In this document: positions 6,928-12,811 of the stretch, in pieces
How the letters are laid out: the number at the start of each line of letters is the position of its first letter
Numbering within the stretch: position 1 is the first letter of the stretch
Assembly (NCBI GenBank): GCA_965369375.1
Contig: CBDUQN010000089.1
Span: 1 to 12,811, forward strand
Direction: 5' to 3'
Length of the DNA: 12,811 bases
Origin: CBDUQN01 sp965369375
GTDB taxonomy: Bacteria > Krumholzibacteriota > Krumholzibacteriia > Krumholzibacteriales > Krumholzibacteriaceae
The notes under the pieces: generated by a model
Told to the model about the DNA's origin: nothing
Databases searched by the model: none
The model's input: the letters and a program-made list of their open reading frames with translations, nothing else
Program-made: the position numbers and the translations under genes

Positions 6928-9231
6928 ATGAAATTGCGGTTCATACATTTCATAATTCTCTGTTCACTTCTGCTCCTCTCGACTGCGCAGACGCAGGCGC
7001 AGTGGGTCGAGCACGGCACGGAGGTCGTAACGCGGCCGTATTCGCAGTATCACCACGACATGTTATACGACAATGACGATGGTGCCTATATCGTGTGGGA
7101 GGATTACCGCAACAATGCGCACTTCGAGATCTACATGCAACGCATCGATGCCTATGGAAATCCTCTCTGGACCGAAGACGGCGTCACCATCACCGGCATG
7201 CTCGCCGTCGATCAGCGCTACCCGGCGATAACATACGACGGCAGCGGGGGTGCGCTCGTCGCCTACCAGGACAACAGCATGATCGACTTCAACATCAAGG
7301 TCCAGCGGGTCGATCCGAATGGGAACGTCCTGTGGGGATTCGCAGGCGTTTTGGTCTGTGGTTCCTCGAACGATCAGCTCTACCCCGTGATCGCTCCCGA
7401 CTGGTACGGCGGAGCATACATCGCCTGGCAGGACGAACGGGATAACCTGACCGCGAGAGATATCTACATGCAGCGCGTCGACGCGGCCGGCGTGCCGCAG
7501 TGGACGACGAACGGCATCGTCATCTCAACAGCGCCGAGCCACCAGGAATACATGCAGATGATCCCCGACGGCACGGGAGGTGTCATCATCACGTGGCACG
7601 ACAAGCGTAACGACATGGACGGCGATATCTTCGCGCAGCGCGTCAATTCGAGTGGCGTGGTCCAGTGGACAGCCGGCGGCGAAGTGATCTGCGTGGATAT
7701 CTTCTCTTCGCAGTCCACCCCGAGAATCGCCAGAGACGGCTTCGGGGGAGCGGTCATCACCTGGTCGGATGGCCGCGGGCCGGGCAGCAATATCTACGCG
7801 CAGCGCATCAATTCGGCGGGAATCGTGCAGTGGGCGCCAAACGGCATCCCGATAACCTATACCGATTATGTCCAGTACCAGCCAGACATCACGTACGATT
7901 CCTGGAATTACTGTACTATCATCACCTGGACACATGGGACGGCCAGCAGCTCCGACATCCGTGCACAGCGGCTCAATTCGTCCGGCGCGGCGCTCTGGAG
8001 TGGGGGCGGGGCGCTCGTCTGCACGAAAGACGGGACTCAAAATAATCCCAGAATCATTCCGGATTATTGGGGTGGGGCGTATATCGCCTGGGTCGATGAG
8101 CGTTACTATGAGAAGGATATCTACATTCAGCACATCGATGAAAACGGCGACTCTCAATGGATCTCAGGCGGCATACCCGTCGCGAGCACAGTCGGCTACC
8201 AGCAGGAAATCCTTCTCATATCGGATAACACCTACAGCCCGATACTCTCATGGCATGATCAGCGGATCATCAACAACATGTTAGACATCTTCGCGCAGCG
8301 GATCGACGAGCACGGCTACTGGGGAAATCCCGCGCCGAAGATAACCGGCGTCGATGACGTCCCCAACGACGAGGGTCTGCGCCTCATGGTAACGTGGGAT
8401 CGTTCGCGCATCGACGATTTCCCCGAAGAGATCATTGCCTATTACGAGGTCTTGAGAAGCCCCGTTCTCGACTATACGTGGGAATCGATGGCGACGATCG
8501 ACGCATACCAGCTCGACAATTACACGTACACCGACACGACGCTCATGGACAATCACACGTACTATTACATGGTCATCGCCCATACAAGCGATCCGCTCGT
8601 CTACTGGCAATCGTCAGTCGAAAGCGGATTCTCGGTCGACGACATGACACCGGCGCCCCCGGCGATGCTCGCCGGCGAGCAGAGCTTCGAACCCGCCGGT
8701 TTGCTGCTCACATGGGAACCGAACGGCGAGCCCGACATCGCGCATTACGCCGTTTACCGGGGAACGAGCGAAGAATTTGTTCCGGCGCCGGGGAATCTCG
8801 TCTCCGAACCGGTAGAATCCGCCTATCTCGACGGCGAATGGCATTGGAGCGGAGGGTACTGTTACAAGGTATCCGCCGTGGACGACGGCGACAACGAGAG
8901 CGCATTCGCGATGCTCTCGCCGGAAGCGGGCGATGAGACACCGGTGACACCACTCGCCACCTATCTCGAGCAGAACTATCCGAATCCGTTTAATCCGTCC
9001 ACACGGATCGCATTCGGGCTCTTTGAGCAAGGCCACGTTGCTCTACGCATCTATGACGCTGCGGGAAAACTCGTGCGCACACTGGTAAACGAACGGCGAG
9101 AGGCGGGTATATATGGTGATGTGTGGGACGGAAAGGACTCGGCCGGTCAGACGGCCGCGAGCGGCGTCTATTTCTACAACCTCAGCGCAGGTTCGTTCAA
9201 GGAAACGAAGAAAATGGTGCTCTTGCGGTAA
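6928..9231 (+). CDS. Secreted eight-repeat beta-propeller-like protein with Fn3-like and sorting domains (paralogue B)
   Basis: This 767-residue protein has a signal peptide, with likely cleavage after QTQA at residue 24. It then has the same layout as paralogue A: an N-terminal half-unit (WVEHGTEVV), eight units (residues about 48-466) with GGAYIAW-DERD, DIYMQR and WTTNGI cores, and a closing ITGVDDVPNDEG linker. An Fn3-like stretch follows (AGEQSFEPAGLLLTW, HYAVYRGT), and the sorting domain covers residues about 677-767 (NYPNPFNPST, WDGKDSAG, ASGVYFYNL, KKMVLLR). The shared repeat number, linker (ITGV-DV) and Fn3 block show tandem duplication of a whole gene, followed by strong divergence. 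A likely terminator lies just downstream. Surface display is inferred from the sorting domain; the partner or substrate is unknown. Confidence 0.88.
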   Translation: MKLRFIHFIILCSLLLLSTAQTQAQWVEHGTEVVTRPYSQYHHDMLYDNDDGAYIVWEDYRNNAHFEIYMQRIDAYGNPLWTEDGVTITGMLAVDQRYPAITYDGSGGALVAYQDNSMIDFNIKVQRVDPNGNVLWGFAGVLVCGSSNDQLYPVIAPDWYGGAYIAWQDERDNLTARDIYMQRVDAAGVPQWTTNGIVISTAPSHQEYMQMIPDGTGGVIITWHDKRNDMDGDIFAQRVNSSGVVQWTAGGEVICVDIFSSQSTPRIARDGFGGAVITWSDGRGPGSNIYAQRINSAGIVQWAPNGIPITYTDYVQYQPDITYDSWNYCTIITWTHGTASSSDIRAQRLNSSGAALWSGGGALVCTKDGTQNNPRIIPDYWGGAYIAWVDERYYEKDIYIQHIDENGDSQWISGGIPVASTVGYQQEILLISDNTYSPILSWHDQRIINNMLDIFAQRIDEHGYWGNPAPKITGVDDVPNDEGLRLMVTWDRSRIDDFPEEIIAYYEVLRSPVLDYTWESMATIDAYQLDNYTYTDTTLMDNHTYYYMVIAHTSDPLVYWQSSVESGFSVDDMTPAPPAMLAGEQSFEPAGLLLTWEPNGEPDIAHYAVYRGTSEEFVPAPGNLVSEPVESAYLDGEWHWSGGYCYKVSAVDDGDNESAFAMLSPEAGDETPVTPLATYLEQNYPNPFNPSTRIAFGLFEQGHVALRIYDAAGKLVRTLVNERREAGIYGDVWDGKDSAGQTAASGVYFYNLSAGSFKETKKMVLLR
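7069..8325 (+). repeat. Eight coding repeats (162-168 bp) in paralogue B
   Basis: Unit starts are 7069, 7237, 7399, 7567, 7735, 7897, 8062 and 8224. Periods are more regular than in paralogue A (162-168 bp). Units 6 and 8 have lost the GG pair (DSWNYCTIITW, DNTYSPILSW), but their strands are kept. Confidence 0.88.
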
Positions 9232-9252
9232 AACCGATTGCCGTAGCTGATG

Positions 9253-9296
9253 AAGATAGGGAAGCGGATCTATAACCTTTCGCTTCCCTATCTTTT
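9253..9296 (+). terminator. Likely intrinsic terminator of the propeller-gene block
   Basis: A perfect 14-bp inverted repeat (9253-9266 with 9281-9294, core GATAGGGAAGCG) has a 14-nt loop and TTTT at 9293-9296. It starts 22 nt after the paralogue B stop. The U-run is short and followed by CCCC, so efficiency is uncertain, but position and stem strength fit transcript termination. Confidence 0.7.
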
Positions 9297-9312
9297 CCCC
9301 AGCATAAGACCT

Positions 9313-9318
9313 TATAAT
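9313..9318 (+). promoter_or_regulatory. Possible -10 box of the rnf operon
   Basis: A perfect TATAAT lies 17 nt after the terminator U-run and is the first promoter-like sequence before the rnf genes. No good -35 is visible (a TATCTTTT region sits at roughly the right distance). If used, it makes a leader of about 210-310 nt, depending on the rnfC-like start codon. Confidence 0.35.
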
Positions 9319-9330
9319 ATAGTAGATTCC

Positions 9331-9346
9331 CACGGGCAAGCCCGTG
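9331..9346 (+). other. Perfect hairpin CACGGG-CAAG-CCCGTG
   Basis: A 6-bp perfect GC-rich stem has a 4-nt loop. A second weaker stem follows (CTCTGC 9350-9355 with GCGGAG 9370-9375). These lie in the presumed leader of the rnf operon. Such palindromes also occur in REP-like or intron-derived sequence. Confidence 0.4.
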
Positions 9347-9382
9347 TAACTCTGCCCTGCGGGTTAATAGCGGAGCGACAAC

Positions 9383-9428
9383 GAGCCGGATGAGGGAATC
9401 GTCGACATGGGATACCACTACAGTCCGG
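9383..9428 (+). other. Group II intron domain V-like stretch (possible remnant)
   Basis: GAGCCGGATGAGGGAA at 9383-9398 matches the 5' strand and loop start of typical bacterial group II intron domain V. CAGTCCGG at 9421-9428 resembles its 3' strand, but the two are about 12 nt too far apart for an intact domain. No reverse-transcriptase frame is present nearby. It could be a decayed intron 3' end or chance. The rest of 9297-9534 shows no gene and nothing else recognised. Confidence 0.25.
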
Positions 9429-9534
9429 AGTAGAAGAACCTCGAAAGCCGCACGAATCATTGCCCCGCCACCTTCGTATTAAAACTGCGCATGGCGGCAG
9501 AGCGCGCCGGCGGCATCTGTTCATATAACAGCGT

Positions 9535-10605
9535 GTGCCGACAGCATCCGCCCTGCCGGCCGAAAGCCGTAATTCCACAGTGTTTGACTCGCTTTTTCCG
9601 CTTGATTTTGCGCCCGTCATGCTCGACAATGGGCGCATGATCAATTTCGCTTTTCTTCCTTCAACGCGATTGCTTGCTCCCGTTCCGATAGAATCATCGC
9701 GGCTCGAAAAGCAAACCGATCTCCATGGATACCTCTACCTCATCGCTCCTTTGAAACGGCATCACTTCGAACAGTGTGAAAAGCGGACACTCTCGATATT
9801 TTGCCGTCCGAATGCCCCCTTTGGTCCCGATCCCGACGCCCTCGTCGATCACCTCTTCAGCGATTTCAGAAAATCGGTGATCGAAGCGAGAGATGCATTC
9901 GCTCTGAAAAAGATCGAGATCATCGGCCTCGGCAGCGAGAAACGGTTCAGGGAGAGCGGGGTCCGTTTTCTTAAATCAAAGCGCAGGCGAAACAAGAAAG
10001 AAATTCACATTGACCTCGTCGAGTTCAAAAGACTCCATACCGCCCGCATACATGGAGAGAGAACAAATCCGGTTTCCGTATCGGTATTCATCGATTTCGA
10101 TCAGATACCGAGCTTCATTGTTCCCGAAGGAACTCCACTCAAAGAGGTTCTCTATTCAGATGACGCCGTAAAACAGTACGTGCGGGATCACCCCGAGAGA
10201 ACACCGTATAATCCGGTTTCGAGAGAGCGCTTCGATCTGGAAAACACTGCCTGCGGCCCCGGCACCGCGCTCGTCTGTTTTGCCGGTTCGGGATTTTCGC
10301 CGGCGCCCCCTGGTGATCCCATCTTCGCTTTTCCATATTACAGCCGCTCGGTATCAATGAGAGCAGGCAACGATGCCGACATGGATACGTTACCGTGCAA
10401 CAACTGCCTCGGGTGTTCCACCTACTGCCCCGCCGACCTCTACCCGAGCACGCTCTACCATTACATCACGCGCGGAAGCGTCGATGAAGCGTTGAAGCTG
10501 AACGCGCGGGCCTGCATCCAGTGCGGGAACTGCAGTTTCGTCTGCCCGTGCAACATCCCGCTTCATAGAGAGATCTCTGCGGCTCTGAACAACCTGGGAG
10601 AGTAA
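9535..10605 (+). CDS. rnfC: Divergent RnfC-like subunit: two 4Fe-4S motifs, no recognisable NADH/FMN domain
   Basis: The frame starts at GTG 9535 (356 residues). GTG 9580, ATG 9619 and ATG 9640 are alternatives, and none has a good Shine-Dalgarno. The C-terminus carries two ferredoxin-type motifs, Cys288/291/294/298 and Cys327/330/333/337 (CIQCGNCSFVCP followed by CNIPL), as in RnfC. Residues about 178-206 (SVFIDFDQIPSF, EGTPLKEVL) resemble the SLBB-type beta-grasp segment of RnfC. Canonical RnfC is longer (about 430 residues or more) and has an N-terminal GGIHP barrel and a GxGGAGFP NADH/FMN-binding domain; neither is visible. The first 170 residues match nothing I recognise. Its place directly before rnfD, 5 nt apart, supports the RnfC assignment. 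It is inferred to be a peripheral Fe-S electron relay that cannot itself use NAD(H). Confidence 0.7.
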   Translation: MPTASALPAESRNSTVFDSLFPLDFAPVMLDNGRMINFAFLPSTRLLAPVPIESSRLEKQTDLHGYLYLIAPLKRHHFEQCEKRTLSIFCRPNAPFGPDPDALVDHLFSDFRKSVIEARDAFALKKIEIIGLGSEKRFRESGVRFLKSKRRRNKKEIHIDLVEFKRLHTARIHGERTNPVSVSVFIDFDQIPSFIVPEGTPLKEVLYSDDAVKQYVRDHPERTPYNPVSRERFDLENTACGPGTALVCFAGSGFSPAPPGDPIFAFPYYSRSVSMRAGNDADMDTLPCNNCLGCSTYCPADLYPSTLYHYITRGSVDEALKLNARACIQCGNCSFVCPCNIPLHREISAALNNLGE

Positions 10606-10610
10606 CGCGA

Positions 10611-11540
10611 ATGGAACCGGGCTACAGAAAATATCCCTCGCGAAACGATATTCTCCTAACGGCGTTTACCATCCCGCTCTACGCTGCGGGCACAGGCAGA
10701 TACGGTCTTCGGCTGCTCCTCGCCCTCGCGATCTCGCTTGTCATCGGTTCGCTGACGGAAATCATAGCGCACCGGATCAGGAAGCAAGAGCGCGGGCTCC
10801 TCGGATTTCCCTGCTGGTTCCTCTTCCCCCTCGTGCTCCCTCCCGTTTTCCCCCTCTGGATGCTCGCCGCATCTGTCTTCTTCGGCACGCTCATCGGTGT
10901 CGCCTTCTTCGGGGGGCACGGACGGCAGCTCGCTTCTCCGGTGGCTATCGGCTGGGCCTTCGCCGCATTGAGCTTTCCCGCGATGTTCGGCTTTGGATGG
11001 TCGAGGCCCTTTCCCGATGTTTCGATGGGCTTCACCAGATACGCCGCGGCGGTTCTGACGATAGATCATCCGATCGAATTTCTTCAAACAAAGGGACCGA
11101 TAGCGGTCACGGAGCTTTTAGCGGGGAATTTCCCTCAAACACCGGGGAATGCGATTCCCCTGGTGCTCGCTATCTGCGGCCTCCTATTGCTCTTTCTCAG
11201 GGCTGTTGATTTCAGGGCATTTGTTTCATTCGTGGGAACGGTTGTTGTGCTTACCGCCGTCTCGGATCATTTCTTTTCAGCCCCCCCGCTGCACACCCTG
11301 CTCGTCGGCAACTTCATGCTCGCAGGATTCTTCGTGTTTCCCGAGCACCGGGTTTGCGCGAGAACAAAGAGAGGACGGTGGATCACCGGGATTGTCACGG
11401 GAGTAATCGCGTTTCTCATCAGGAACTATTCGTCGTTTCCCGACGGTGTCTTTTTCGCCATACTCTTCGGAAACGCCTTCTCGGCGCTCATCGACGAGGG
11501 AGTAATGGCGTTGAAATACAGGGGTGCAGCAAATAGATGA
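10611..11540 (+). CDS. rnfD: RnfD-like membrane subunit lacking the covalent-FMN motif
   Basis: This 309-residue polytopic membrane protein belongs to the RnfD/NqrB family. Conserved traces are FFGGHGRQLASPVAIG at residues 99-114 (compare GGLGQN-FNPA), an AFAALSFP helix, LLAGNFP at 169-175, and a C-terminal IRNYSSFPDGVFFAILFGNA followed by LID (271-295). The family normally has an S/TGAT motif whose Thr binds FMN covalently. Where it is expected, about residues 150-160, the sequence is IDHPIEFLQT, and no S/TGAT occurs anywhere. The FNPA motif and the usual GSIGET are also lost. The stop TGA overlaps the rnfG start (ATGA), so translation is coupled. It should conduct ions in the Rnf complex, but flavin content is doubtful. 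Confidence 0.82.
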   Translation: MEPGYRKYPSRNDILLTAFTIPLYAAGTGRYGLRLLLALAISLVIGSLTEIIAHRIRKQERGLLGFPCWFLFPLVLPPVFPLWMLAASVFFGTLIGVAFFGGHGRQLASPVAIGWAFAALSFPAMFGFGWSRPFPDVSMGFTRYAAAVLTIDHPIEFLQTKGPIAVTELLAGNFPQTPGNAIPLVLAICGLLLLFLRAVDFRAFVSFVGTVVVLTAVSDHFFSAPPLHTLLVGNFMLAGFFVFPEHRVCARTKRGRWITGIVTGVIAFLIRNYSSFPDGVFFAILFGNAFSALIDEGVMALKYRGAANR

Positions 11541-12103
11541 AAAATGTGCGGATGATAATCTTTCTCCTGATAATCTCGTCGCTGTGCACCGGGCTGTTGA
11601 CCGGGGCGCAGCAGGCGTACGAAAAAGCATCCGCGGTATTCAATGTCAGACTCTATAAAACGATCCTCGACCTTTTCGAGATACCTGCCGGGGAAGAGGA
11701 GATAACAGAGATCTTTTCAGAAAACTTCGAGACGATAGAAGTCGGGAAACGAGTTTACTACATTTCAAAAACAAAGGAAGCAGGAGCCGTCGTGTTCAAG
11801 GCCGACGGACCGGGACTCTGGAGCAGGATAGAGATCCTTCTCGCCGTTTACCCTGATTTCGAAAAACTGTACGGCATGCGGGTGCTCGCACAGGCGGAGA
11901 CCCCCGGCCTCGGCGGGAGGATCACGGAGCTCGAGTTCCAGGAGCGGTTCAGCGGCGTCGAGATACGGCCCGAGCTGAGGATCGTCAAGTTCGCATCGGC
12001 GGCGAATGAAGTGGATGCCATCACCGGCGCCAGCATGACCGCGAAATCGCTGGAGAGGATCGTCAACAGAGGCATCCGGGAGATGGACCAGGCCTTCGAG
12101 TAG
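11537..12103 (+). CDS. rnfG: RnfG, flavoprotein subunit of the Rnf complex
   Basis: This protein has 188 residues: one N-terminal membrane anchor (about 5-23) and an extracytoplasmic FMN-binding domain. The family signature ETPGLGGRI is at 121-129, and the FMN attachment motif DAITGASMT is at 160-168. Thr168 is the expected phosphoester acceptor of FMN. The flavin carries electrons on the outer face between Fe-S carriers. The start ATG overlaps the rnfD stop codon. Length and motifs agree with canonical RnfG, in contrast to the divergent C and D subunits before it. Confidence 0.92.
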   Translation: MKNVRMIIFLLIISSLCTGLLTGAQQAYEKASAVFNVRLYKTILDLFEIPAGEEEITEIFSENFETIEVGKRVYYISKTKEAGAVVFKADGPGLWSRIEILLAVYPDFEKLYGMRVLAQAETPGLGGRITELEFQERFSGVEIRPELRIVKFASAANEVDAITGASMTAKSLERIVNRGIREMDQAFE

Positions 12104-12115
12104 GGAAATGTGAAT

Positions 12116-12781
12116 ATGCCGGAAACCGCAAAGCTCAAGGTGCCGAGAAAGGGATACAAGCTCTTCAGGACGAAGAGCGGGACCGTTTTCATCGAGGGAC
12201 TCTGGCACAACAATCCGATATTCGGCATGATTCTCGGGCTCTGCTCCACACTCGCCGTCACTAACCTCATGTCGAACGCGCTCGTGATGAGCATTGCGGT
12301 AACGGTCGTGCTCGTTGTCAATTCGGTTATCATATCGGGTCTGAGAAACATAATTCCTGAACGCGTACGGATGATCACCTACATGCTGATCGTCTCGAGT
12401 CTCGTCATCACCGTCGACCTTGTTCTCAGGATCTTCGTTCCGGATATAAGCAGGGCGCTCGGACCGTACGTCGCATTGATCATCACCAACTGCATCATCA
12501 TGGGCCGCGCGGAAGCATTCGCGATCAACAACCCGGTCAGGATCTCGGCGATGGACGCGCTCGGTGTCGGGCTCGGGTACACCTTTTCCCTGATGGTGAT
12601 CGCCTTTTTCAGGGAACTGATCGGCTTCGGCTCCCTCTTCGGTGTCAGGGTGCTGCCGAGCGTTATCACGCCGGCGGCGCTGCTGTCGGTTCCGCCCGGG
12701 GCGTTCTTCGCGCTCGGCACATTCATTCTCGTCATCAATGCGATAAGAAGAAGGAAAGAGAAGAAATCATGTGCCGATTGA
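12116..12781 (+). CDS. rnfE: RnfE, membrane subunit of the Rnf complex
   Basis: ATG 12116 is preferred: AGGGA (12102-12106) sits 9 nt upstream, whereas GTG 12110 would leave only 3 nt. The 221-residue protein has about six membrane segments and the RnfE/NqrD signatures LGLCSTLAVTN and TNCIIMGRAEAFA. Cys43 and Cys126 match the cysteines that, together with RnfA, hold an intramembrane 2Fe-2S cluster. A basic N-terminal extension of about 25 residues precedes the usual NNPIFGM start and seems longer than in common homologues. It lies 12 nt after rnfG. The stop TGA overlaps a following ATG. Confidence 0.92.
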   Translation: MPETAKLKVPRKGYKLFRTKSGTVFIEGLWHNNPIFGMILGLCSTLAVTNLMSNALVMSIAVTVVLVVNSVIISGLRNIIPERVRMITYMLIVSSLVITVDLVLRIFVPDISRALGPYVALIITNCIIMGRAEAFAINNPVRISAMDALGVGLGYTFSLMVIAFFRELIGFGSLFGVRVLPSVITPAALLSVPPGAFFALGTFILVINAIRRRKEKKSCAD

Positions 12782-12811
12782 TGCTTTTCGGAAAGAACGA
12801 GAATAAAGGAA
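12781..12811 (+). other. Operon continues past the window (rnfA expected)
   Basis: An ATG at 12781 overlaps the rnfE stop (TGATG) and stays open to the end, but AAAGGA near the last bases looks like a Shine-Dalgarno for a start just outside. In C-D-G-E-A-B operons rnfA comes next; that identity is inferred from gene order only. Confidence 0.35.

Noticed and set aside
9312..9644. A 110-codon minus-strand frame over the rnf leader
   Set aside because: It is rich in Arg, Pro and Cys with no domain or ribosome-binding site, and is best explained as antisense to structured or remnant sequence.

Overview
The window looks like a chromosomal piece (roughly 55-60 % GC by eye) of a Gram-negative bacterium that displays or secretes many proteins carrying a C-terminal FlgD-like / type IX-secretion-like sorting domain. 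The hallmark is an N-x-PNPFNP motif followed by a WDGRD or similar block, ASGVYFY and KKM-x-L. It occurs at the end of four separate reading frames here. That signature is common in FCB-group lineages such as Latescibacterota, Krumholzibacteriota, Eisenbacteria, Zixibacteria and relatives. The phylum cannot be fixed from the sequence alone.

Region 1 (1-2411, + strand) holds two surface-protein genes. The first is cut by the window start and carries seven complete 47-48-residue repeats, an Fn3-like domain and the sorting domain. The second encodes a secreted CBM6-like protein with the same sorting domain, but a single in-frame TGA at 1971 splits it. Region 2 (2413-4083, - strand) is a lipoprotein M28-family metallopeptidase, convergent with region 1 with one base between the stop codons. 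Positions 4084-4417 form a divergent intergenic region with promoter-like and hairpin sequences.

Region 3 (4418-9231, + strand) holds two tandem paralogues. Each has a signal peptide, eight repeats of 52-57 residues that probably form a beta-propeller, an Fn3-like segment and the sorting domain. A strong inverted repeat at 9253-9294 closes this block.

Region 4 (9535-12781 and beyond, + strand) is an Rnf-type electron-transport operon in the order C-D-G-E, tightly packed, with the next gene just past the window end (rnfA expected). RnfG and RnfE look canonical. The RnfC-like subunit keeps two 4Fe-4S motifs but lacks the visible glycine-rich NADH/FMN-binding domain. The RnfD-like subunit lacks the S/TGAT motif that covalently holds FMN. 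This points to a non-canonical Rnf variant and is the most interesting system in the window. A leader of about 200 nt or more with hairpins and a group II intron domain V-like stretch lies in front of it.

The blocks seem functionally separate: an envelope set (surface proteins and a lipoprotein peptidase) and a membrane redox pump. No tRNA, rRNA, CRISPR array or complete mobile element was seen.
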